Positions 1-6,610 of a stretch of DNA of 41,986 bases are shown here, in pieces. Under the pieces are notes generated by a model that was not told the origin of the DNA, made no database searches, and saw nothing but the letters and a program-made list of their open reading frames with translations. The translations under genes and the position numbers were made by a program. Source of the DNA: Comamonadaceae bacterium 2PF (GTDB lineage: Bacteria; Pseudomonadota; Gammaproteobacteria; Burkholderiales; Burkholderiaceae_C); NCBI GenBank assembly GCA_005502875.1, contig SCMV01000034.1:1-41986 (forward strand), read 5' to 3'. The stretch's first letter is position 1. Each line of letters begins with the position of its first letter.

Positions 1-1
1 G

Positions 2-862
2 TGGTCGACCATCGGGCTGCCGATCGCCTTGGGCATCGGGGCGGACGGTTTCCGCGAGTTGCTGGCCGGTGCCCACGCCATGGACCGCCACTTCGCCGAG
101 GCGCCCTTTGAAGCCAACCTGCCGGTGCAGCTGGGCCTGCTTGACGTCTGGTACCGCAACTTCAAGGGCTACACCAGCCGCTGCGTGGCGCCCTATGCGC
201 AAGGCCTGCGCAGCCTGCCGGCCTACCTGCAACAGCTGGTGATGGAGAGCAACGGCAAGTCGGTGGACGCGCAGGGGCAGCCGCTGCCTTACGCCACCAG
301 CGACGTGCTGTGGGGCGAGCCTGGCACCAACGGCCAGCACGCCTTCTTTCAGATGCTGCACCAGGGCAGCGACGTGGTGCCGGTGGAGTTCATCCTCGTG
401 GCGCGCCCCAGCTACCCCGCTGCGCTGCAGGCCTCAGCGGCATTGCAGGCCGCGCTCAAGCAGCAGCACGAGGCCTTGCTGGCCAACGGCCTGGCCCAGG
501 CCCAGGCGCTGATGTGGGGCAAGACCGAGGCCGAGGCGCTGGCCGAGCAGGCGCCCACGGCGTCGCCGGCGCTGGCCCCCGAGGTCATCGCCCGGCACCG
601 CACCTTCCCGGGCAACCGCCCCAGCCTGACCTTGGTGCTCGACGAGGTCTCGCCCCGTTCGCTCGGCGCGCTGATCGCCCTGTTCGAGCACCGCACCTTC
701 GTGTCGGGCGCGGTGTGGGGCATCAACAGCTTTGACCAGTGGGGCGTGGAGCTGGGCAAGGCGCTGTGCCAGCAGCTGCTGCCGCGCCTGCAGTCTGGTG
801 ACACGGCGGGGCTGGATGCGTCGAGTTCGGCGATGATCGCGCGCCTCAGGCAAGGCAGCTGA
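2..862 (+). CDS. pgi: Glucose-6-phosphate isomerase, C-terminal part (5' end outside window)
   Basis: The cytosolic enzyme interconverts glucose 6-phosphate and fructose 6-phosphate in glycolysis and gluconeogenesis. The reading frame is open from base 2, so the gene begins before the window; about 287 codons remain of a protein usually near 550 residues. Visible family motifs are GTNGQHAFFQMLHQG (around bases 333-377), which carries the catalytic histidine region, and the family signature GINSFDQWGVELGK (about 718-760), whose last lysine is the conserved active-site residue. The gene ends 123 bp before the convergent rpoH gene, with a hairpin in between. Identification is secure; the missing part cannot be assessed. 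Confidence 0.96.
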   Translation, partial: WSTIGLPIALGIGADGFRELLAGAHAMDRHFAEAPFEANLPVQLGLLDVWYRNFKGYTSRCVAPYAQGLRSLPAYLQQLVMESNGKSVDAQGQPLPYATSDVLWGEPGTNGQHAFFQMLHQGSDVVPVEFILVARPSYPAALQASAALQAALKQQHEALLANGLAQAQALMWGKTEAEALAEQAPTASPALAPEVIARHRTFPGNRPSLTLVLDEVSPRSLGALIALFEHRTFVSGAVWGINSFDQWGVELGKALCQQLLPRLQSGDTAGLDASSSAMIARLRQGS

Positions 863-934
863 GCGGTCCTCGCACCCCACACAAGCGCCTGACGCACGCG
901 GGACGCAGAGCAGCTCGTTGAGCCATCAAAAGAA

Positions 935-958
935 AAGGGCCTGCGCTTGCAGGCCCTT
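935..958 (-). terminator. Rho-independent terminator of rpoH, between convergent pgi and rpoH
   Basis: Perfect inverted repeat AAGGGCCTGC - GCTT - GCAGGCCCTT. Read on the minus strand, the stem is followed by a T-rich run (TTTTCTTTT), which suits termination of rpoH. On the plus strand the following bases are less T-rich, so its use for pgi is less certain. Confidence 0.8.
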
Positions 959-985
959 GTCGTTGGCGTTGCCGGTGTCAGGCAA

Positions 986-1912
986 TCAGGCCGTGGCGTC
1001 TTCGGCCAGCGCCTTGCGCATCTTCTTCATGGCGGCCGACTCGATCTGGCGGATGCGCTCGGCGCTGACGCCGTACTCGGCCGCCAGGTCGTGCAGCGTC
1101 ATGCCACCCGAGCCGTCGTCGTTGACCTTGAGCCAGCGCTCTTCGACGATGCGGCGGCTGCGCTCGTCCAGTGACTCGAGCGCGTGGCGGATGCCGTCGC
1201 TGGCCAGCCAGTCGCGGTGCTGGGCCTCGATCATGCGGGTGGGTTCGTGCTGCTCGTCGGCCAGCCAGGTCACCGGGGCCAGGGGCGCGTCGTGGTCGTC
1301 GTCGGCCTGGGCTTCCAGGGCCACGTCGCCGCCAGCCATGCGGGTTTCCATCTCGATGACGTCTTCGGGGCGCACGTTGAGCTCTTGCGCCACGCGCTGG
1401 ATCTCGGCGTCGCTGAAGCCGGCGCGGCCCACGTGGTCGTTGCCGTCTTCACCCTTGAACTGGTGCTTGAGCGAGCGCAGGTTGAAGAACAGCTTGCGCT
1501 GGGCCTTGGTCGTGGCGACCTTGACCGTGCGCCAGTTCTTGAGGATGTACTCGTGAATCTCGGCCTTGATCCAGTGCATGGCGTAGCTCACCAGGCGCAC
1601 GCCCTGGTCGGGGTCGAAGCGCTTGACGGCTTTCATCAGGCCGACGTTGCCTTCCTGGATCAGGTCGCCTTGCGGCAGGCCGTAGCCCAGGTACTGGCGC
1701 GAGATGGACACCACCAGGCGCAGGTGCGAGAGCACCAGGCGCGAGGCAGCCTGCAGGTCGTTGGCCGAGCGCAGTTGACGAGCCAGGGCCTGTTCCTCGT
1801 CGGCTTCCAGCATGGGCACGGTCTGGACGAAGCGGATGTACGCGTCCAGGTTGCCCAGCGAGGGCACCACACTCCAGGGGTCACGGGGGGCAAGGGTGGT
1901 CGTCAAGGTCAT
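986..1912 (-). CDS. rpoH: RNA polymerase sigma factor RpoH (sigma-32, heat shock)
   Basis: A 308-residue alternative sigma factor that directs RNA polymerase to heat-shock promoters. It shows sigma-70 region 2 (residues about 50-120, with GDLIQEGNVGLMKAVKRFDP) and the RpoH-specific box QRKLFFNLR at about 138-146, which separates RpoH from other sigma factors. The region 4 helix-turn-helix lies near the C-terminus (LHDLAAEYGVSAERIRQIES). The start is supported by AGGAA about 8 bases upstream of the ATG. The gene is monocistronic, convergent with pgi and divergent from the arsenic operon. A perfect CIRCE element lies 34 bp upstream of the start codon, so HrcA control is likely in addition to any other control. 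Confidence 0.97.
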   Translation of the reverse strand: MTLTTTLAPRDPWSVVPSLGNLDAYIRFVQTVPMLEADEEQALARQLRSANDLQAASRLVLSHLRLVVSISRQYLGYGLPQGDLIQEGNVGLMKAVKRFDPDQGVRLVSYAMHWIKAEIHEYILKNWRTVKVATTKAQRKLFFNLRSLKHQFKGEDGNDHVGRAGFSDAEIQRVAQELNVRPEDVIEMETRMAGGDVALEAQADDDHDAPLAPVTWLADEQHEPTRMIEAQHRDWLASDGIRHALESLDERSRRIVEERWLKVNDDGSGGMTLHDLAAEYGVSAERIRQIESAAMKKMRKALAEDATA

Positions 1913-1946
1913 GGATGGTTCCTTTCTGGATCCTTCTCGATGAATG

Positions 1947-1973
1947 TTAGCACTCTTGCTTGGAGAGTGCTAA
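1947..1973 (-). promoter_or_regulatory. CIRCE element (HrcA operator) upstream of rpoH
   Basis: TTAGCACTC - 9 bases - GAGTGCTAA, an exact match on both arms and spacer length to the consensus CIRCE operator bound by the heat-shock repressor HrcA. It lies between the rpoH start codon (1912) and the ars promoter. No competing explanation for such a perfect match is apparent. HrcA itself is not in the window. Confidence 0.95.
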
Positions 1974-2004
1974 GACGGAAAAGTTCCAGGGGTATGCGGC
2001 GCAC

Positions 2005-2039
2005 TTGCGTTGATTCAACTATTCAACAATAATTGAATA
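2005..2039 (+). promoter_or_regulatory. Putative arsR promoter and ArsR operator
   Basis: An AT-rich patch in GC-rich DNA directly before arsR. It contains ATTCAA at 2013-2018 and 2021-2026 and the inverted TTGAAT at 2033-2038, a dyad typical in style of ArsR-family operators. A possible sigma-70 promoter is TTGCGT (2005-2010), 17 bases, AATAAT (2028-2033). That would put the transcription start at or next to the arsR ATG at 2040, agreeing with the lack of a ribosome-binding site. The operator would overlap the -10 region. Promoter assignment is by eye. Confidence 0.6.
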
Positions 2040-2375
2040 ATGAAAGAAGAAACCGTCATCGCCTCCCTGGCCGCCCTGGCCCAGCCCGTGCGCCTGCGCG
2101 TGTTCCGCGCCCTCGTGGTGGCCGGCCCGGCCGGGCTCACGCCCACGGCCTTGTCCGAGCAGCTCGGCGTGGCGGCCACCACCTTGTCGTTTCACCTCAA
2201 GGAGCTGACCCACGCCGGCCTGATCGACCAGGAGCGCGAGGGCAGGCACCTGATCTACCGCGCGGTGTTCGCGCACATGAACGCCTTGCTGTCCTACCTG
2301 ACCGAGCACTGCTGCGCCGGCCAGTCCTGTGACGAAGCGGCCTGCGTGCCCGCCTCGCCCTGTTCCACCTGCTGA
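2040..2375 (+). CDS. arsR: ArsR/SmtB-family metalloregulatory repressor
   Basis: A 111-residue winged-helix repressor, first gene of the arsenic operon. The HTH is around residues 40-65 (TALSEQLGVAATTLSFHLKELTHAGLI), followed by the wing (REGRHLIYRAVF). Cysteines are concentrated near the C-terminus (HCCAGQSCDEAACVPASPCSTC, residues about 90-111), so As(III) is probably sensed there, as in ArsR proteins with C-terminal Cys sites; the classical alpha-3 ELCVCDL site is absent. ATG 2040 fits the usual family N-terminus. No Shine-Dalgarno is visible and the transcript may be leaderless. It is followed after 12 bp by arsI. It presumably represses the whole operon until As(III) binds. Confidence 0.92.
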   Translation: MKEETVIASLAALAQPVRLRVFRALVVAGPAGLTPTALSEQLGVAATTLSFHLKELTHAGLIDQEREGRHLIYRAVFAHMNALLSYLTEHCCAGQSCDEAACVPASPCSTC

Positions 2376-2387
2376 GAAAGGCCCACC

Positions 2388-2927
2388 ATGAAGCGCTTTC
2401 ACGTCCACGTTCACGTTCAAGACCTGGCCCGCAACATCGACTTCTATTCGAAGATGTTCGGCGCCCAGCCCGCCCGTGTCGAAGCCGACTACGCCAAGTG
2501 GATGCTCGACGACCCGGCGGTGAACTTCGCCATCTCCACCCGCGGCCACGGCCACACCGGGCTCGATCACCTGGGCATCCAGGTGGACAACGACGCCGAC
2601 CTGGCCGCCATGAAGGACCGCGCCCAGGCGGCTGACCTGTCGCTGATCGACGAGGGCGCCACCACCTGCTGCTACGCCCGCAGCGACAAACACTGGGTGA
2701 TCGACCCGCAGGGCCTGCCCTGGGAGCACTTCCAGACACTGGGCTCGATCCCGGTGTTCCGTGAAGCCGAGTCAGCTGTGGCCGCTGGGGCCACCAGCGT
2801 TGCACCGGCCGTTGACGCAGCCGGTGCAGCTTCTGCCGCGGCCGACGCATCGGCCTGCTGCACGCCCCGCGTCTCGGGCAAGCCCATCGGCATCCCCGTC
2901 AAATCCGTTGGTTCTTCTTGCTGTTGA
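2388..2927 (+). CDS. arsI: ArsI-type organoarsenical C-As lyase (VOC-fold dioxygenase)
   Basis: A 179-residue vicinal-oxygen-chelate protein. ArsI enzymes use Fe(II) and oxygen to cleave the carbon-arsenic bond of trivalent methylated or aromatic arsenicals, releasing As(III). The Fe ligands expected for the family are visible: a histidine at 5 or 7 (FHVHVHV), His61 (LDHLGIQV) and Glu113 (PWEHF). The substrate-binding vicinal cysteine pair is Cys94-Cys95 (ATTCCYARSDKHW). After residue about 125 comes an alanine-rich tail with two further CC pairs, one at the very C-terminus; this tail is longer than the catalytic fold needs. The gene lies between arsR and the first arsC, with AAAGG before the ATG. 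CadI-like naming is the main alternative. Confidence 0.88.
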   Translation: MKRFHVHVHVQDLARNIDFYSKMFGAQPARVEADYAKWMLDDPAVNFAISTRGHGHTGLDHLGIQVDNDADLAAMKDRAQAADLSLIDEGATTCCYARSDKHWVIDPQGLPWEHFQTLGSIPVFREAESAVAAGATSVAPAVDAAGAASAAADASACCTPRVSGKPIGIPVKSVGSSCC

Positions 2928-2935
2928 GGTCTGAC

Positions 2936-3424
2936 ATGCGCACGTTCAATGTTCTGTTCATCTGCACGGGCAACTCGGCCCGCTCCATCCTGGCCGAGGC
3001 CTTGGCCAACCACCTGGGCAACGGCCGCTTTCGGGCCTGGTCGGCGGGCAGCCATCCCAAGGGCGAGGTGCACCCGATGGCGCTGTCCACCCTGACCGGT
3101 TTGCACGTGCCTGCCGAAGGCATGAGCTCCAAGAGCTGGGAGGTCTTTGCTGAGCCGGGGGCTCCGGCGCTCGATTTCGTGTTCACTGTGTGCGACAACG
3201 CCGCCGGCGAGGTTTGCCCTGTTTGGCCCGGTCAGCCCATGACCGCGCACTGGGGCGTGCCCGACCCGGCGGCGCCTTGCGACAACGCGGTCGAGCAACA
3301 GCGACGCTTCCTCGATGTGGCGCACGTGCTCAAGCGCCGCATCGAGCTGCTGCTGGCCTTGCCCGTCGAGAAGCTTGAACCCCTTTCCCTGCAATCCCAA
3401 CTTGACGCCATCGGCCGAGCGTGA
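2936..3424 (+). CDS. arsC: Arsenate reductase, low-molecular-weight phosphatase type (copy 1)
   Basis: A 162-residue cytosolic enzyme reducing arsenate to arsenite, of the LMW protein tyrosine phosphatase fold. The P-loop CX5R is CTGNSAR at residues 10-16. The two extra redox cysteines expected in this family are Cys86 and Cys94 (VCDNAAGEVCPVW). ATG 2936 is preferred over the in-frame upstream start at 2918, which would lie inside the end of arsI and gives a non-conserved extension. Its stop overlaps the region where the next arsC starts. Co-transcribed with its paralogue; the pair may differ in electron donor (thioredoxin or glutaredoxin), which cannot be decided here. Confidence 0.92.
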   Translation: MRTFNVLFICTGNSARSILAEALANHLGNGRFRAWSAGSHPKGEVHPMALSTLTGLHVPAEGMSSKSWEVFAEPGAPALDFVFTVCDNAAGEVCPVWPGQPMTAHWGVPDPAAPCDNAVEQQRRFLDVAHVLKRRIELLLALPVEKLEPLSLQSQLDAIGRA

Positions 3425-3426
3425 CC

Positions 3427-3930
3427 ATGACCACCCACGTCCTCATCCTCTGCACCCACAACTCAGCGCGCAGCGTGCTCTCCGAAGGCATGCTCAACCA
3501 CCTGGCCGCCAAGCTGGGCAAAGACGTCAAGGCGCACAGCGCCGGCAGCGCGCCCAGCGGCCGGCTCAACCCGTTCGCGCTGGAGGCCCTGAACAACGCC
3601 GGCATCGACACCGCAGCCTACCGCAGCAAGAGCTGGGACGAGTTCACCACGCCCGAAGCGCCGTCGCTGTCCATCGTCATCACCGTGTGCGACAGCGCGG
3701 CGGCCGAGGCCTGCCCGGTTTTCTTCGGTGGCAACGGTCAGCCCGTGAAGGTGCACTGGGGCTACCCCGACCCGTCGAACGCCGAAGGCGGCGACGAGGG
3801 CAAGCGCCGGGCCTTCGAGCTCACGCGCCAGGCCATTGGCTACAAGATGCTGCAGTTGCTGGCTTTGCCGTTGCAAACCATGCCGCGCGAAGAGCTGCTG
3901 GCCGCCTTGCAAGCCATCGCCCGGAGCTGA
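3427..3930 (+). CDS. arsC: Arsenate reductase, low-molecular-weight phosphatase type (copy 2)
   Basis: A 167-residue paralogue of the preceding gene with the P-loop CTHNSAR at residues 9-15 and redox cysteines Cys88 and Cys96 (VCDSAAAEACPVF). The sequence between motifs differs widely from copy 1, so this is an old duplication or separate acquisition rather than a recent tandem copy. A GTG at 3421 overlaps the upstream stop and is an alternative start adding two residues; ATG 3427 is preferred. It probably also reduces arsenate, possibly with a different reductant. It is followed after 4 bp by the aquaporin gene. Confidence 0.9.
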   Translation: MTTHVLILCTHNSARSVLSEGMLNHLAAKLGKDVKAHSAGSAPSGRLNPFALEALNNAGIDTAAYRSKSWDEFTTPEAPSLSIVITVCDSAAAEACPVFFGGNGQPVKVHWGYPDPSNAEGGDEGKRRAFELTRQAIGYKMLQLLALPLQTMPREELLAALQAIARS

Positions 3931-3934
3931 GGAC

Positions 3935-4621
3935 ATGATGCCGACGACGTCAAGGCGCCTGTTGGGCGAGTTCCTGGGCACGCTGCTGCTGCTGGCCGTG
4001 GTCATTGGCTCGGGCGTGATGGCCGAGCGGCTGGCGCAGGGCAACGTGGCGCTGGCCTTGTTGTGCAACACCGTGGCCACGGTGTTCGGCCTGTTCGTGC
4101 TGATCGAGGTGTTCGGCCCGGTCAGCGGGGGGCACTTCAACCCGGCGGTGAGCCTGGTCATGGCCTGGCGGCGCGAGCTGCCTGTGGCCCTGTTGCTCGC
4201 CTACATCGTGGCCCAGTTGGCCGGGGCGGCTTGTGGTGCCTGGCTGGTCCACGCCATGTTCGAGATGCCCATCATGCAGTGGTCGAGCAAGCTGCGAACC
4301 GGTGGCGGCCAGTGGCTGGCCGAGGGAGTGGCCACGGCGGGCTTGCTGCTGGTGATCTTGCGTGCTTCGCCTCAGCGCGTGTCGGCCCTGGTGGCTTGCT
4401 ACATCGGTGCGGCCTACTTCTTCACGGCCTCGACCTCGTTCGCCAACCCGGCTGCGGCCTTCGGTCGCATGTTCTCCGACAGCTTTGCCGGCATCGCGCC
4501 GCAGAGCGCGCCCGCGTTCATGCTGGCGCAGCTGGCCGGTGCCGCCGTGGGGGTGCTGCTGCACGCCTGCCTGGGCAAGGCGCCCTCGTCACCCATCCCA
4601 TCGTCTTCTTCACAGGCCTGA
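3935..4621 (+). CDS. aqpS: Aquaporin-family channel, AqpS-like, for arsenite efflux
   Basis: A 228-residue MIP-family membrane protein with about six membrane helices. The two pore NPA boxes are present: HFNPAVSL in the first half, and FANPAAAFGR in the second, which keeps the selectivity-filter arginine. In ars operons of this type (first described in Sinorhizobium) an aquaglyceroporin lets As(III), made inside from arsenate, leave down its gradient and takes the place of the ArsB or Acr3 pump. That role is inferred here from the context of three arsenate reductases and no pump gene. ATG 3935 and 3938 are both possible starts. Confidence 0.9.
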   Translation: MMPTTSRRLLGEFLGTLLLLAVVIGSGVMAERLAQGNVALALLCNTVATVFGLFVLIEVFGPVSGGHFNPAVSLVMAWRRELPVALLLAYIVAQLAGAACGAWLVHAMFEMPIMQWSSKLRTGGGQWLAEGVATAGLLLVILRASPQRVSALVACYIGAAYFFTASTSFANPAAAFGRMFSDSFAGIAPQSAPAFMLAQLAGAAVGVLLHACLGKAPSSPIPSSSSQA

Positions 4622-4624
4622 GCC

Positions 4625-5050
4625 ATGAGCGCTGTCACCATCTTCCACAACCCGCGTTGCGGTACCTCGCGCAACACCTTGGCCCTGATCCGCAACGCCG
4701 GCATCGAGCCCACCGTGATCGCCTACCTGGAGACCCCGCCCACGCGAGAGCAGCTCGTGCAGCTGATCGCGGCCAGCGGCTTGTCGGTGCGAGACGTGAT
4801 GCGCTCGAAAGAAGCGCTGTGCGCCGAACTCGGTCTGAACGACGCGACGCGCACCGACGCCGAGCTGGTCGACGCGATGCTGGCGCACCCGGTGCTGATC
4901 AACCGGCCCATCGTGGTGACCGAGTTGGGCACGCGCTTGTGCCGTCCGTCTGAGCTGGTGCTCGACATCTTGCCGGCGCCGCAGCAAGGGCCGTTCACGA
5001 AGGAGGATGGCGAGGTGGTGATCGACGCGCAAGGACAGCGCGTGCGCTGA
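4625..5050 (+). CDS. arsC: Arsenate reductase, glutaredoxin-dependent type (copy 3)
   Basis: A 141-residue protein of the E. coli plasmid R773 ArsC family, unrelated in fold to the two LMW-phosphatase-type reductases upstream. It has the active-site segment HNPRCGTSRNTL with catalytic Cys12, and arginines at positions 60, 94 and 107, matching the arsenate-binding residues of R773 ArsC at the same numbers. The family reduces arsenate with glutathione and glutaredoxin. It is the last gene of the operon, starting 3 bp after aqpS. Its end is only 6 bp from the convergent HD-GYP gene; no clear terminator fits in between. Confidence 0.94.
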   Translation: MSAVTIFHNPRCGTSRNTLALIRNAGIEPTVIAYLETPPTREQLVQLIAASGLSVRDVMRSKEALCAELGLNDATRTDAELVDAMLAHPVLINRPIVVTELGTRLCRPSELVLDILPAPQQGPFTKEDGEVVIDAQGQRVR

Positions 5051-5056
5051 AGTGCT

Positions 5057-6328
5057 TCAGGCTGCTTCGCAAGCCAGGCTGTTGCCGACCACTTGCCACA
5101 GCCTGTCGAGCTCTTCGCTCTCGTGGGGCAGCCAGCTTTCGTCCAGCCAGCAGGAGACGCGGCGCAGGGACTGCACCCGAAACCTCAGCTCTTGATGCGC
5201 CAGGTGCAACTCGTGCAGGTGTTCGCCCGCGAGGTGACGGGGGGCCCACAGCCCCAGCGCGTCGCACGAGCGCAGCAGCTGCTCGAGGATGGGCGAAACC
5301 ATGCGGGCCGTGCCGCTGACCTTGGGTGACGCAGAGCTGGCGGCCAGCACCCACGACTCCCTCAGTGCAGCCTGGAGCCCGTTCTTGAGTTCCTGGGCAG
5401 CGTCCCACACGGCCTGACCATCCGGGCAAGGGGTGATGCGGCCATGGCTTTGGTGGCGCCTGGCTGCCTGGCTGGCGAACGACACCGCCGAGCCATCGAA
5501 TTCGCCTGGCACCAGCCGCACGGCCAGGGCTGCGTGCTCCCAGGCATCGGGTTGTTCGGAGGCCAGCACCCCCATGAAGGTCTCGACCGCGCTCAGGCGC
5601 GCGCCCAGCCACGACAGGTAACGCACCCGGGCCGGGTAGCCCAGGCCGTTGCCGCGCTCGTGGTGCTCGCCCACCGCGCGGCAAAGCTCCTTGGGGTAGT
5701 CGGTTTGACGCTGCAGCAGCATCTCGCCCACGCGAGGGTGCACGCAGATGCTGCGCCAGGCTTCCGGCCCCAGCGGCAAGTCATCTCGCAAGTAGTCGGG
5801 CTGGATGTAGAGCTCGCCGATGTCGTGCAGCAGCCCTCCCAGCATGCTCAAACGCTGCTGGTAGCGGTCGCCGCCGGCGTGCAGCGCCAGGGCCCCAGCC
5901 AACAGCATCGACTGGATCGCGTGCTCGTAAGTCTGCGTGCTGCTGCCGCGAGCAGCGGTCAACAACAGCTGCGCCACCGGATGCAAGGGCAGCCGCGGGA
6001 TGTCGCTGAGCAGGTCAGTGGCCCAAGGGCTGATCGCGCTGTGCAGCAATGGCGAGGTGTCCACCAGGCGGCGGGCCATTTCGACCATTTCGCCATGGGT
6101 GACCCCATCTTCTGCCCGAAGGCAGGATTCGAGAGGCTGGCTGAGCTTTCGCTCAAGCAACCTTTGTTGCAAGGCCCGTGAAACGGGCTGGCCCTTGGCC
6201 CACAGCTTGACGCCGTTCTCGTCCAGGATGTCCTCCTGGGCGACGATCTGACACGATTCACTGGCCTTCATGATGGAAGCCAGTGCGTGGGGGTTGGTGG
6301 CCCCTTGGGTCTGTGCCGTTGCCTGCAT
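5057..6328 (-). CDS. HD-GYP-type domain protein with altered motif
   Basis: About 423 residues. Residues about 20-75 form a small N-terminal domain. The HD domain follows, with HD at 168-169 (LLHDIGELYIQP) and the GYP-like segment at 222-232 (HHERGNGLGYP). HD-GYP proteins hydrolyse cyclic di-GMP. Here the HD and HHE metal ligands and the GYP triplet are kept, but the usual K after HDIG is E and the usual WDG before xGYP reads GNG, so activity is uncertain. The region after about 260 is unassigned. The start at 6328 has AGGTG upstream at a rather long distance; 6271 and 6424 are alternatives. No membrane segment or receiver domain is seen, so the protein is probably cytosolic. Confidence 0.75.
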   Translation of the reverse strand: MQATAQTQGATNPHALASIMKASESCQIVAQEDILDENGVKLWAKGQPVSRALQQRLLERKLSQPLESCLRAEDGVTHGEMVEMARRLVDTSPLLHSAISPWATDLLSDIPRLPLHPVAQLLLTAARGSSTQTYEHAIQSMLLAGALALHAGGDRYQQRLSMLGGLLHDIGELYIQPDYLRDDLPLGPEAWRSICVHPRVGEMLLQRQTDYPKELCRAVGEHHERGNGLGYPARVRYLSWLGARLSAVETFMGVLASEQPDAWEHAALAVRLVPGEFDGSAVSFASQAARRHQSHGRITPCPDGQAVWDAAQELKNGLQAALRESWVLAASSASPKVSGTARMVSPILEQLLRSCDALGLWAPRHLAGEHLHELHLAHQELRFRVQSLRRVSCWLDESWLPHESEELDRLWQVVGNSLACEAA

Positions 6329-6531
6329 GATTCGACAGTCACCTGTTCGACAGCGCGAGTTCCCTGAGCAGATGCCTTGTTGTGTGTGGCCGTTGCTGGC
6401 GTGACGTTCGCGCTGACACGTCACGGGCTTCGGCTTGGCCTTGACACCTTTACTGCAACCGTCGTGCCAGGTCGGTTTTGCCCCGCATCGGCCCCGTATC
6501 GAGCCTTTGCAAGCCTTTCAAGGTGTTTTTT

Positions 6532-6598
6532 GTGGACGAATTCGTCCGCTTGTCGCCCGCGAGGTGGACGAAATGGGTAGGATGTCACTTCCTGTCAC
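6532..6598 (+). promoter_or_regulatory. Palindrome and direct repeats upstream of the sigma-54 activator gene
   Basis: GGACGAATTCGTCC at 6534-6547 is a perfect 14-bp palindrome. Its half GTGGACGAA (6532-6540) recurs at 6564-6572, exactly 32 bp or three helical turns on. TGTCAC also repeats at 6583-6588 and 6593-6598. The arrangement suggests cooperative binding of a dimeric regulator, perhaps autoregulation by the downstream Fis-type protein; this is inference. No -24/-12 sigma-54 promoter was found here. Confidence 0.5.
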
Positions 6599-6610
6599 CT
6601 GAAGTACCCC

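Noticed and set aside
2019..2729. Minus-strand open frame opposite arsR-arsI
   Set aside because: Low-complexity Gly/Val/His translation typical of antisense of GC-rich genes; arsR and arsI have clear family motifs.
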